NCBI RefSeq assembly: GCF_002159945.1
Contig: NZ_NFJQ01000007.1
Span: 124,001 to 188,000, forward strand
DNA length: 64,000 bases
Direction of reading: 5' to 3'
Source of the DNA: Cloacibacillus sp. An23
GTDB taxonomy: Bacteria; Synergistota; Synergistia; Synergistales; Synergistaceae
The position numbers and the translations under genes are program-made. Below the pieces are notes generated by a model. That model saw only the letters and a program-made list of their open reading frames with translations, was not told the DNA's origin and did no database searches. Positions 44,349-52,594 of the stretch are shown here, one piece after another; within the stretch, counting starts at the first letter, position 1, and each line of letters opens with the position of its first letter.

Positions 44349-45166
44349 CTGCCGTCTCCGCGCGAGTGCTCCAAATACTCGAGATATTCCAATGCCTCTT
44401 TGACTGAAATGCCCTCGTGGATGACGCGGGACAACGTCTTTACAAGAGCGGTTATATCACGGTAGCTGAAAACGAAACGCCCGTATGTTACGCCGGCCGC
44501 CCCCGCGTCCATAACGTCTCTGGTCATAGAGATATATTCCTCTGCGGATTTACAGTGGAAGCCGCCGGCTATGGCGACGCGGGCCGGAACGGCGGCGACC
44601 ACCTTTGCAAAACTTTCCGCGCTTCCTGTGTAATTCGTCTTGATCAGGTCTACGCCGAGCTCCGCCGCCGCCCTCGCGGCGTAGATGACGTTTTCGACTT
44701 TGTACTGGTCTGTGCCGGCGATATGGTTGCCGCGTGGATAAATATGGGAGACCAGCGGCATGCCGTACCGCTGCGCATCTTTGCTGATTCGCCCGAGCAT
44801 GGATATCTGCTCCTTCTGATTGTCTCCGCCGACTATACATCCGACCGATACGGCGTCCGCTCCGAGGAGTATGGCTTCCTCAACATCGGCGACCTGAACG
44901 TCCTCGTCGAAATGATATACGCCGAACGTCGTCAGCTTCAGCACGAGAGCGACTTTGCCCGCGTACGGCGCGAAACACTTTTCGGCTATTCCTTTGTGCA
45001 TAGTTATGGCGTTAGGGCCTCCGGCTATCATTTTCTCCAGCGTATCATCGATGTTGTCCAGCCCCGGCATTACTCCGCGCGCGATGGCATGATCCACGGT
45101 CAGGCCGAAATATTTCCCGTCCTCTCCCGGAATGAGCCTTTTTAAACGAATTTCTTTTCCAAGCAT
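44345..45166 (-). CDS. class I aldolase of the DhnA/FbaB (LsrF-like) family
   Basis: A 273-residue DeoC/LacD superfamily TIM barrel. The Schiff-base lysine is in DLIKTNYTGS, the N-terminal acid in LTVDHAIARG and phosphate-binding glycines in IAGGFHCKS and GVTYGR. Family members cleave or transfer phosphorylated sugars (fructose-bisphosphate aldolase I, LsrF, shikimate-precursor synthases). Coupled to the IolC-like kinase, it probably cleaves the product of that kinase. Confidence 0.82.
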   Translation of the reverse strand: MLGKEIRLKRLIPGEDGKYFGLTVDHAIARGVMPGLDNIDDTLEKMIAGGPNAITMHKGIAEKCFAPYAGKVALVLKLTTFGVYHFDEDVQVADVEEAILLGADAVSVGCIVGGDNQKEQISMLGRISKDAQRYGMPLVSHIYPRGNHIAGTDQYKVENVIYAARAAAELGVDLIKTNYTGSAESFAKVVAAVPARVAIAGGFHCKSAEEYISMTRDVMDAGAAGVTYGRFVFSYRDITALVKTLSRVIHEGISVKEALEYLEYLEHSRGDGR

Positions 45167-45190
45167 TTCTATCCCTCTATTTCTAAGATG

Positions 45191-46504
45191 TTATCCGCCG
45201 AAGAGATTAACGAAGAAGAATATGTATTTCGGACATACTGTAGTGATGACGATAGCTATAAGACCAACTCCGATGAATGGCACGGCTTCTCGCACCGTAT
45301 CCCCGAACGTAGAATCGGCTATTTTAGTGCTGACGAAAATCCCGACGGCGAACGGCGGCGTGAGGAAGCCGACACACATATTTACGAGCATAATCGCGCC
45401 GAAATGTATCGGATCTATACCGTACGTAAGCGCCACGGGAAGGAGCAGCGGCGTCATTATCAAAATCGTGGCGTTGATATCCATGAACGTCCCCATGAAA
45501 AGGAATATGATGTTGATCATAATCAGGAAACCCGCCGTCGTAGTAATATTCTCGGTAATGACGCCAGACAGGAAATTGGAGATCCCGGCCAGAGTCATGA
45601 CCTTTCCCGCCACAGCCGAGAATGCGTTGAGAAGACCGATGACTGCTGTAGACGCTCCCGCGATGGCGCAGCATTTCCAGAACGTCATCTTTATTCTGTT
45701 TTTATCTATTATTTTCAGCGCGGCGAAATAAAGTATCCCATACACGCAGCTGATGGCGCCGGCTTCCGTTACGGTGCACAGCCCGCCGTAGATACTGCCG
45801 TAAATGATTATCGGCATCAAAAGCGCCGGTGTGGCATATACTGTAGATTTGCTGATGTCCTTTATCCTCTCGACAGGGTGGCGTACTACCTTGGCGGGTT
45901 TCGGCATATGCCGTCCTATACGCCAATAGTTGATTATAAAATATCCAATCGCGAACACGAAGGCAGGACCTATCGTAGACATCCAAACAGGGGTGATTTT
46001 AGCCCCCGAGGCTAAGGCGTACATTATTCCAGGTACGCTTGGCGGTATCAGTATCCCCAGAAAGCAGGTGGCGGCGAGCAGCGCGGAGGAATATCCGTTG
46101 GGGTATCCATCCTTCTTTAATTCGGGCACCATCATCTTACCGATTGCGCTGATAGTCGCCATCGCCGACCCGGTAAGAACGCCGAAAGCCATACATGCGC
46201 ATATCGTAATGATGCCCGTCGCGCCGCGCACTCTGCCGACGAAAGCTTTTACCCAGTCGATCAGCATTTTGGAAATCCCGCTGTATTCCATAATTACTCC
46301 GGCGAAGATATAGAACGGTATCGCAAGCAGAGCGAAACTGTCTAGGCCTGAGAAAGCGAACTGCGGCACAGTCACCGTGTTGAATCCGGCGTAACCTAGA
46401 ACCAGCAGAGAAGCCGTACCCAGCCCGAAAGATACGGGCATACGGAAAAGCACCGTTACGGCAGCAAAAGATACTAAAAACACAAGCAACGCAATTAACG
46501 CCAT
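45191..46504 (-). CDS. dctM: TRAP transporter large membrane subunit
   Basis: A 437-residue polytopic DctM-family protein (about 12 helices) that provides the Na+-coupled transport path. Family blocks include IPFYIFAGVIMEYSGIS, GLLTGS-like GVLTGSAMATISAIGKMMVP and ILIPPSVPGIMYAL. Forms the transporter with the dctQ and dctP products, encoded just upstream. The ligand is probably a sugar acid judging by the neighbours. Confidence 0.93.
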   Translation of the reverse strand: MALIALLVFLVSFAAVTVLFRMPVSFGLGTASLLVLGYAGFNTVTVPQFAFSGLDSFALLAIPFYIFAGVIMEYSGISKMLIDWVKAFVGRVRGATGIITICACMAFGVLTGSAMATISAIGKMMVPELKKDGYPNGYSSALLAATCFLGILIPPSVPGIMYALASGAKITPVWMSTIGPAFVFAIGYFIINYWRIGRHMPKPAKVVRHPVERIKDISKSTVYATPALLMPIIIYGSIYGGLCTVTEAGAISCVYGILYFAALKIIDKNRIKMTFWKCCAIAGASTAVIGLLNAFSAVAGKVMTLAGISNFLSGVITENITTTAGFLIMINIIFLFMGTFMDINATILIMTPLLLPVALTYGIDPIHFGAIMLVNMCVGFLTPPFAVGIFVSTKIADSTFGDTVREAVPFIGVGLIAIVITTVCPKYIFFFVNLFGG

Positions 46505-46518
46505 ATCATTTCACCTCT

Positions 46519-47067
46519 TTATTGTTCTACGGCTGCGTCGGTATTATGCTTGCGGTGTCTTTCCATCCATTCGGCAAGCAGGTATATTTCATGGAAAGCA
46601 CATAATACTATGCCAATAAACACAGGCAGGTACACAAGGCCCATAGGTATGTGCATCGTGGGAGAAGTCTGGGTCGTGTTCCAGATCCGCATCATATAGT
46701 CGAAAAACATTTTGCCGAACACGACGAGAAAAATGAATGTTGAAATGATCGCAAAAAGCTCAAGCGTTCTCAGCCCTTTGCTGCGGAAAGGCTCTTTTGT
46801 GTTGCCTACCACTTGTTTCAGCACGTCTATTTCAGTATGGCTGCCCTCCCATATTGCGTACGCCGAACCTATATATGTGAGCCATATAAAGAGATAACGT
46901 GTAAGTTCCTCAGCCCACGCGGCTGAGATAAAAAGAAAGTATCTGCAAAACACTTCCACGGATATTGCGACGACCAACCCTATCGTAATAAGTGAAAGAA
47001 TAAAAGTTTCGACCCCCAATACTTTATCGTTCAGCCATCTTATCCTTTTGATGCCGCTGCCGTCCAT
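46519..47067 (-). CDS. dctQ: TRAP transporter small membrane subunit
   Basis: A 182-residue four-helix DctQ-family protein with the characteristic block FISAAWAEELTRYLFIWLTYIGSA. It pairs with the large subunit. A strong AGGAGGT site precedes the ATG, helping translation after the hairpin that separates it from dctP. Confidence 0.92.
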   Translation of the reverse strand: MDGSGIKRIRWLNDKVLGVETFILSLITIGLVVAISVEVFCRYFLFISAAWAEELTRYLFIWLTYIGSAYAIWEGSHTEIDVLKQVVGNTKEPFRSKGLRTLELFAIISTFIFLVVFGKMFFDYMMRIWNTTQTSPTMHIPMGLVYLPVFIGIVLCAFHEIYLLAEWMERHRKHNTDAAVEQ

Positions 47068-47095
47068 TTTGCCTGCAACCTCCTGCTTTTTGTTT

Positions 47096-47131
47096 ATAAA
47101 ACGGCCTGAAACTCGGTTGAGCTCCAGGCCG
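47096..47131 (-). terminator. hairpin between dctP and dctQ (partial terminator)
   Basis: CGGCCTG (47102-47108) pairs with CAGGCCG (47125-47131); on the minus strand the stem is followed by TTTTAT. It would allow more binding protein than membrane subunits to be made. Confidence 0.65.
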
Positions 47132-47148
47132 CAGACTTTATGGGAATG

Positions 47149-48156
47149 CTACTTCTTGGATAAAGTTTTGTATTCGCCGCTGATGATTACGTCCATTATT
47201 TCATCGCCGTACTTGGCGCGGCTTTCATCCCATATCGCCTTTGAAATTTTCGCCATTTCCGCTTTCATATTTTCGGAAGGCTGATCCACCGTCCACTGAC
47301 CGCTTTTAACTCCGTCCTGAGTAAGCTTCTGCGTCTTGTCACGGAAGAACTTTGTGAAATCGTTGGACACGGCCTGGGCGCATTCTGCGAATATAGCTTT
47401 ATCCTCATCGCTTAACTTCTCCCAGAACGGCGCGCCTGCGATAAAACAGCCGCCGGAGTAGCAGTAGTTGATCTCCGTTATATGCTTGATGACGTCGGTG
47501 ATGCCCTGATTGGTGTAGTTGAACACAGCGTTGTCAAGCCCGTCTACCGTGCCTGTCTGGAGTGCGTTCAGAACCTCTGAGCCGGAGATCATTACCGGAA
47601 GCGCGCCGCATCTCTCGTAAAATTCAACGACGGCTTCGACTGAAGGCGTGCGGATTTTCAAACCGGCGAGATCCTTCATTTCTTTGACGGGACGCTTGAT
47701 GTTCCCAACCTGCCTGAAGCCGTTGCAGAACGAAGAAATCCTGATAAATCCGTTTTTCGCCATGATCTTCGCGACTTCCTGCGCGATCCAGCCGTTGTTG
47801 TAATAAGCGTCCGCCTCCTCATAGTTGGAAACGAGCCCGGGAAGCCACGCGAAGCCGAGCGCGCCGTTAAGCACGCCGTCCAGCGTCATGTCGTCGCTCA
47901 TGAGCACGTCAAGCGTTCCCATCTGAAGCATCTGCGCCATATCAGCTCCGGTTCCGAGAGAACCTGCCGCGATAACGTTTGCGGCATAGCGTCCGTTTGT
48001 TTTTTCTTCAATCAGTTTAGCAAACTGCTCCACATACGGAGCTCTGTCTCCTGTTACGTCGGCGGTAACGGTGAACCTCGTCGCGGCCTCCGCGCCAAAC
48101 GCGACGACGCCTATTGCGAACAGCGAACATATTATTCCGATAAAACTTTTCTTCAT
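47149..48156 (-). CDS. dctP: TRAP transporter solute-binding protein
   Basis: A 335-residue DctP-family periplasmic protein. Signal peptide at residues 1-24 (cut near GAEA-AT). The mature N-terminus RFTVTADVTGDRAPYVEQ, IRTPSVEAVVEFYERCGALP and NALQTGTVDGLDN are family patterns; the Arg of IRTPSVE normally binds the carboxylate of the ligand. So an organic or sugar acid is the likely cargo. Between the class II aldolase gene and dctQ. Confidence 0.93.
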   Translation of the reverse strand: MKKSFIGIICSLFAIGVVAFGAEAATRFTVTADVTGDRAPYVEQFAKLIEEKTNGRYAANVIAAGSLGTGADMAQMLQMGTLDVLMSDDMTLDGVLNGALGFAWLPGLVSNYEEADAYYNNGWIAQEVAKIMAKNGFIRISSFCNGFRQVGNIKRPVKEMKDLAGLKIRTPSVEAVVEFYERCGALPVMISGSEVLNALQTGTVDGLDNAVFNYTNQGITDVIKHITEINYCYSGGCFIAGAPFWEKLSDEDKAIFAECAQAVSNDFTKFFRDKTQKLTQDGVKSGQWTVDQPSENMKAEMAKISKAIWDESRAKYGDEIMDVIISGEYKTLSKK

Positions 48157-48177
48157 AAACGTTACTCCTTTCTCAAC

Positions 48178-48792
48178 TTATTTGATACTGGGATTCATCA
48201 GCGCTTGAAAAACAGCAATCTTAGCGCTGTCTTCAAGCAATTCGGCTTGATTGAAACAGTCTTCCATTGTCTTGCCAACGATTAAAACGCCATGAGCTTC
48301 CATTAAAAACGCATTTATATCATTCGGCGTATTGGAAACAACGCTCACCACCTTATTTACAAGATCGTCAGACCCTGGGGCGCTGACTGGGATTATTGGC
48401 ACATCTTTTAACTTCAGCCTCGCGGATTCCGTATAAAGATGTAGTTTCTTTTGATTAAGAGAAGCGATTATTGAGAATGTCGGATGCAGGTGCACGACAT
48501 AACAAACCTCAGGACGTGCCTTATATACCCCGATATGAAGCCCGAGCTCTTTGGACGGCTTGATGTTTGCGGGGCTTTCAATGACATTTCTGTCCATGCC
48601 GCATAGGACTAAGTTGTCATGTGAAGTATTTCGTAACGGGACGTTAGTACCCGTAATCAAAACCCTGTCGCCGCATCTTGCGCTTATATTTCCGCCCGCT
48701 GCGCTGACCAGCTTCATGCTGTACGCAAGCTTTGAATATTCAACGATTTCATTAGCCTGGACGGCATATTTTTCTTTTATCATGTTATTCAT
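48178..48792 (-). CDS. class II aldolase/adducin-family protein (OtnC/FucA-like)
   Basis: A 204-residue zinc-dependent aldolase-fold protein. Zinc ligands are in VVHLHPTF (two histidines near residue 100) and EAHGVLIVG (third histidine), with the catalytic acid in KPSKELGLHIGVYKA. Length fits FucA/OtnC. OtnC decarboxylates 3-oxo-tetronate 4-phosphate to dihydroxyacetone phosphate and CO2; FucA cleaves fuculose phosphate. Its start overlaps the end of the four-carbon acid-sugar kinase by eight bases, favouring the OtnC role. Confidence 0.83.
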   Translation of the reverse strand: MNNMIKEKYAVQANEIVEYSKLAYSMKLVSAAGGNISARCGDRVLITGTNVPLRNTSHDNLVLCGMDRNVIESPANIKPSKELGLHIGVYKARPEVCYVVHLHPTFSIIASLNQKKLHLYTESARLKLKDVPIIPVSAPGSDDLVNKVVSVVSNTPNDINAFLMEAHGVLIVGKTMEDCFNQAELLEDSAKIAVFQALMNPSIK

Positions 48793-50026
48793 TTGCGTCT
48801 CCCCTGCGGCACATCATTTTTTCCAACACGCTTACGTCGCCCATACTGCCGCCTTTCATTACGAATTCTTTCCCGCCCCATATCCCATCCAGAATGTGCC
48901 CTTCGGCTACGCCGGGCTCCAGCGAAAGCCCCAGTTCAAGCTGCCCTACGCCGAGGTTTTTATAAATTGTCTGAGCTGTTTCCCCGCCTACGATTAAAAG
49001 ACGGTCAAACATTATGTCTTCCCCTGACAGAATTTTTGTGATCGTGCCGATGCATTCAAGTATTTTTACATTGGTTCCTGGCTTCTTGGAATATTTTCTT
49101 ACCGAAGGCGTTATGATTACGTTATGCTCCCGCAGAATTTCGACGGCGGATTCTGCTGCAGAAAACGGAATTGAGCCGTCGCCGTCAATATATGCGTCGA
49201 TATCTGCGCAGACGATTTTCAGCCCCAGACTGTGGGAGTATTCTATCTGCCTTTTTGCTATGTCGTAATCGGAGGCGCTGAAACAAAGGCATCGTATATC
49301 TCTTCGCTGCGGCTTGTAGCATATTGAGCGGGGGCCGTATAAAAACTCTGCCAGCCCGTTTGCGATGCCGAGAGAACCCGTCCAGAAGACTTTATCATAT
49401 ACAGGCATTAGTTCTGAGATAATCTTGAGCGTGTCTTTATCTGTGACGGCGTCGAATACTATTATTTTTTTCCCTTCGTCCAACTCTTCCGCGGTCGCTC
49501 TTCTAATATCTCCGCCTTTAACAACGTCTATATCTACAAGGCCGACCGGGATTTGCGTATCTTTCGCCAATATCCTTGGAATATAAGGGTCTGTAGGCGG
49601 ATAGATCGGATCGTTCGCATATAATGATTTATGCAGTATCTCGCCCTCGCAGTACTGATTCCCGTACAATGTAAACGTTCCAAGCTCCGGTGCGTTGTCG
49701 ATAATAAACACGACGTAATCCTGTCGCGCCTTTAGAAGCCCTTCGAGCTCATATGGGTCGTTGCCGCGAAAGCCGGTGCCTATTTTTTTCATAAAGATTT
49801 CTCCTTTTGTCTCACGCATTTTAGACAAAAGGTCATAATGCAATTTCCCTGCAAGCTGTTTGGCGACGTTTCTTGACGAGAGGTTGAACGAATGTATTTC
49901 ACCGTGACACGGATTGGGGACATCGCTTCCGGATGTATAAATTCGAAGCCTCTGCCCCCTGCCGGTGAAATAACTGCCTGAGTCTACCGCGCCGGTTAAA
50001 TCGTCTGTTATCTCCGTGAAAAACAT
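48785..50026 (-). CDS. four-carbon acid-sugar kinase (DUF1537, OtnK-like)
   Basis: About 413 residues from the ATG at 50026, which is preceded by GGTGAT and begins exactly with the family N-terminus ITDDLTGAVDSGSYFTGRGQ. The frame is open 29 codons further up. The C-terminal half has VGGETAQTIYKNLGVGQLEL and GVAEGHILDG, the nucleotide-binding part. OtnK, DtnK and DenK phosphorylate 3-oxo-tetronate, threonate or erythronate. It heads the operon and is coupled to the class II aldolase. No oxidising dehydrogenase or OtnI isomerase accompanies it, so the true substrate may be an already oxidised acid. Confidence 0.85.
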   Translation of the reverse strand: MFFTEITDDLTGAVDSGSYFTGRGQRLRIYTSGSDVPNPCHGEIHSFNLSSRNVAKQLAGKLHYDLLSKMRETKGEIFMKKIGTGFRGNDPYELEGLLKARQDYVVFIIDNAPELGTFTLYGNQYCEGEILHKSLYANDPIYPPTDPYIPRILAKDTQIPVGLVDIDVVKGGDIRRATAEELDEGKKIIVFDAVTDKDTLKIISELMPVYDKVFWTGSLGIANGLAEFLYGPRSICYKPQRRDIRCLCFSASDYDIAKRQIEYSHSLGLKIVCADIDAYIDGDGSIPFSAAESAVEILREHNVIITPSVRKYSKKPGTNVKILECIGTITKILSGEDIMFDRLLIVGGETAQTIYKNLGVGQLELGLSLEPGVAEGHILDGIWGGKEFVMKGGSMGDVSVLEKMMCRRGDANE

Positions 50027-50050
50027 ATCTCTATCACCACTTGAAAAAGC

Positions 50051-50064
50051 TGTTCTTTCGAACA
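50051..50064. promoter_or_regulatory. operator-like palindrome 1 (DeoR-type), downstream of -10
   Basis: TGTTCTTTCGAACA, an imperfect dyad sharing TGTT-N4-CGAACA with the second copy at 50155. It lies between the -10 box and the kinase start codon. Confidence 0.6.
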
Positions 50065-50098
50065 TATAAAAACATTTATTGTGTTCCTTAATGGCTAA

Positions 50099-50127
50099 AA
50101 AATAGCATGACATGGTGTTTTAGTCAA
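50099..50127 (-). promoter_or_regulatory. promoter of the sugar-acid operon
   Basis: Minus-strand TTGACT (complement of 50122-50127) and TATTTT (complement of 50099-50104), 17 bases apart, flanked on each side by one copy of the same palindrome. Confidence 0.6.
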
Positions 50128-50154
50128 TGCTTTTTACATTATGTTAGCATTAAA

Positions 50155-50168
50155 TGTTTGAACGAACA
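50155..50168. promoter_or_regulatory. operator-like palindrome 2 (DeoR-type), upstream of -35
   Basis: TGTTTGAACGAACA; ten of fourteen positions equal palindrome 1 (TGTT-N4-CGAACA). The two sit 104 bases apart, allowing a loop over the promoter. Confidence 0.6.
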
Positions 50169-50208
50169 TTATTGCTGTGATGAAAGCGCCATGACGAAGT
50201 CATATATA

Positions 50209-50234
50209 AAAACGGCGTAAATCCACGCCGTTTT
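50209..50234 (-). terminator. terminator after the DeoR-family gene
   Basis: AAAACGGCGT and ACGCCGTTTT form a perfect 10-bp stem with a six-base loop, 28 bases past the regulator stop. Confidence 0.8.
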
Positions 50235-50261
50235 AACCTGTCGATAGAATTGTTGATTTTA

Positions 50262-51053
50262 TTAAACTAGTTTGAATTTAATATTTGCTTTTGAAAGACA
50301 TTCCTGCCATTCAGGCGACAGCTTGTTATCTGTGATGATCATGTCGATGTCGCTGATGTCAGCAAAATGGTTTGCTTTAACAACGCCGAATTTACTGCTG
50401 TCTGCCATAATGATATTCACGGCCGACGATGCGATCATCGCTCTTTTATGTTCTACCAGCAAGGAATTGATGCATGTAATGCCCAGGCTTTCATGTATAC
50501 CGGATACTGACAGAAAGGATTTGTTCGCTCTATGCCTGCGAATAAAATCGACGGCTTCGGATGAAGTGAAGTTATAATCTTCCGGATGGTAGTATCCCCC
50601 AGGGAAAATAATCTTTATATTTGGATGTTTCAGCAACTCCAGTAAAATCGCAAAATTGTAACATACCGCCGTGAATTCAAAGTCTGTCGGCAAGTAGTGC
50701 ACTATTCGCGCCACGGTAGTGCCGTTATCGAGAAAAATCCAATCTCCCGGGCTGACGAGCGTCGCGGCATATTTGGCGACGCGGTCTTTTTCGTTTATAT
50801 TTTGAATTCTGGCCATGCGAAGGTCATACACTTCGCCGTCGTTCGCATAGCCGTAGCCGCTTTTTACAAGCGTGGCGTATCCGTGGCTCCTCTCAAGCAC
50901 GTGATTTTTCCTCAACAGCTCGAGATCTCTTCTGATCGTCATCACGGAAACATTCAGCATCTCGGCAAGCTCTTTCACGGAGACGTACTGCCGCTTTTTT
51001 AAAAGCTCCAATTCCTGCGCTATTCTACGCTCCCTATTTTTTATGTTTTCCAT
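50262..51053 (-). CDS. DeoR/GlpR-family transcriptional regulator of the sugar-acid operon
   Basis: About 263 residues from the ATG at 51053; the frame extends 22 codons further to 51119. The helix-turn-helix is YVSVKELAEMLNVSVMTIRRDLELL, diagnostic of the family. The sensor domain has the DeoRC patterns WIFLDNGTTVARI, IIFPGGYYH, and the ending HKRAMIASSAVNIIMADSSKF. It senses a phosphorylated intermediate in known members. It lies directly upstream of the operon it likely represses, where two matching palindromes flank the promoter. Confidence 0.9.
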   Translation of the reverse strand: MENIKNRERRIAQELELLKKRQYVSVKELAEMLNVSVMTIRRDLELLRKNHVLERSHGYATLVKSGYGYANDGEVYDLRMARIQNINEKDRVAKYAATLVSPGDWIFLDNGTTVARIVHYLPTDFEFTAVCYNFAILLELLKHPNIKIIFPGGYYHPEDYNFTSSEAVDFIRRHRANKSFLSVSGIHESLGITCINSLLVEHKRAMIASSAVNIIMADSSKFGVVKANHFADISDIDMIITDNKLSPEWQECLSKANIKFKLV

Positions 51054-51320
51054 GCTCTCACTTGCCTTGCGTCGCTGTCCTTGTTTTTGCAGCGCAGACT
51101 GTCTTCGGCTGCGCATCAAAATCTTCTAAAAGCTACCGTATTATGCATTATTTTTGTCTTACAGGCAATATGGATTTGTAACGCCGCCTAAATGAAGATA
51201 CGTCTTGGAAAATCTGATCGTAGAAAATAGGCGGCGGATGTTCTTTTGCGGAATCGTATGCTGATTTTTCTCGTTGTCTGATGTTTCTTTGCTTCGTTTT
51301 ATGCGGCGTATGACGAAATA

Positions 51321-52214
51321 CTAAAGCGGTTCGCCGGATTTCGTCAGCTCAGGGAGATATTTTTTTATGTAGTCGAGGAAGCGCCGCGCAGCTGGGGACA
51401 GCTCTTCTTCGGGGCGCAGTCCCATGATGACTGTTCTGAAGAACGGCGGGTCTATTCGTTTCGTCACGACGCCTTCGCCGTGTCCCAGAAGCTGGAGCGC
51501 GGGGTATGTGCTTACGCCGAGGCCGCAGGCCGCCATCGAGATCACCGACTGGTCGGTGGAGCTTATCTTCATGTCCGGCATCGGCCCGTACTGCTCTTCG
51601 TAAGCCTTTATGACCGGGTGCGAGTCTTCTATGTCGTTGACTATGAAGGTTCCGTCGCCGAAGGCTTTGAGCGGAAACGTCTCAGCGCCGCACATCGGAT
51701 GTCCCGGCGGCAGGACTGCGAGGATTGGGTCCCTCATTATCTTCACGTACCGGAACTTCTGCCCGCGCCGCGCGCTCAGAAAGCCCACGTCTACGCGGTT
51801 TTCTTCGAGCCAGCGCTCTATTTCGTGTACGTCGCCCTCGAGCACGTCTATCTCTATCTTAGGATAATCCTTATGGAATTCCCGTATGACGGGCGGCATC
51901 AGGTGGTACGATACGCTCGAATAGCAGCCTATGCGGACGCGCCCGACGCTCACCCCCTTTATTTCTTCGGCCGTCTCGTAAAACCGCTCGTTCCAGCGCA
52001 CGATCTCGCGCATTACCGGCACCATGCGCTCGCCTTCGGGCGTGAGGCGCACGCCGTCCTTCTCGCGGATGAGAAGCGGGAAGCCGCACTCCTCCTCTAT
52101 CTTTTTCACGATGAGGCTGACGCCCGCCTGTGTATAGCCGAGCGCGAACGCCGCCTTCGTTATGCTGCCCCTGTCCGCCGTCCTCAGAAAAGCCGCGCAG
52201 CTTTTCGCGTCCAT
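51321..52214 (-). CDS. LysR-family transcriptional regulator
   Basis: About 297 residues from the ATG at 52214 (GGGGCGGAG upstream); the open frame runs to 52367 but homologues begin at MDAKSCAAFLRTADRGSITK. The helix-turn-helix is about residues 15-60 and the effector domain 90-290. It is divergent from a small membrane protein gene, its likely target. Confidence 0.88.
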   Translation of the reverse strand: MDAKSCAAFLRTADRGSITKAAFALGYTQAGVSLIVKKIEEECGFPLLIREKDGVRLTPEGERMVPVMREIVRWNERFYETAEEIKGVSVGRVRIGCYSSVSYHLMPPVIREFHKDYPKIEIDVLEGDVHEIERWLEENRVDVGFLSARRGQKFRYVKIMRDPILAVLPPGHPMCGAETFPLKAFGDGTFIVNDIEDSHPVIKAYEEQYGPMPDMKISSTDQSVISMAACGLGVSTYPALQLLGHGEGVVTKRIDPPFFRTVIMGLRPEEELSPAARRFLDYIKKYLPELTKSGEPL

Positions 52215-52329
52215 GTCTCCGCCCCCCATACATAATAAAATTTTATGCCCGATATAATATTTCATTGTTTTACTTATGTCTATGAAAGGAGTATGCTCTT
52301 TTTGTAACAAAGAAGGAGGCAGTATTGTG

Positions 52330-52500
52330 ATGGAAATCATGAGCTGGTATGTATTATCAACGATCACGGCGGCGGTAACGGTCCTCGCGGGGGCGTTCGC
52401 CTGCAGGATGGTCTACGAAAAATACTGGAACGAGGGCGAAGCGCGCTCGGAGCGCCGTATGCCCGCGGCGGCCCGCGGAAACGCACGCCGCGTCTGCTAG
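52330..52500 (+). CDS. small single-pass membrane protein
   Basis: 56 residues from the ATG at 52330 (a GTG at 52327 is also possible); an AAGGAGG site lies seven to ten bases upstream. One hydrophobic helix (about residues 4-24) is followed by an Arg/Ala-rich cytoplasmic tail. It is divergent from the LysR gene and ends before two tandem terminators, which supports a real gene. No family is recognised. Confidence 0.6.
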   Translation: MEIMSWYVLSTITAAVTVLAGAFACRMVYEKYWNEGEARSERRMPAAARGNARRVC

Positions 52501-52502
52501 CG

Positions 52503-52578
52503 CAAAAAGGCCGGATACGCCGGCTTTACTCTCCCTATAAAAAACTGCCGGGGCTGCGGGCTCCGGCAGTTTTTTTTG
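52503..52578 (+). terminator. two tandem hairpins after the small gene
   Basis: First: AAAGGCCGG/CCGGCTTT at about 52505-52527. Second: ACTGCCGG/CCGGCAGT at about 52544-52570 followed by eight T. The second may also serve the convergent minus-strand gene. Confidence 0.8.
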
Positions 52579-52594
52579 CGCCGGTCCGGCGCGC

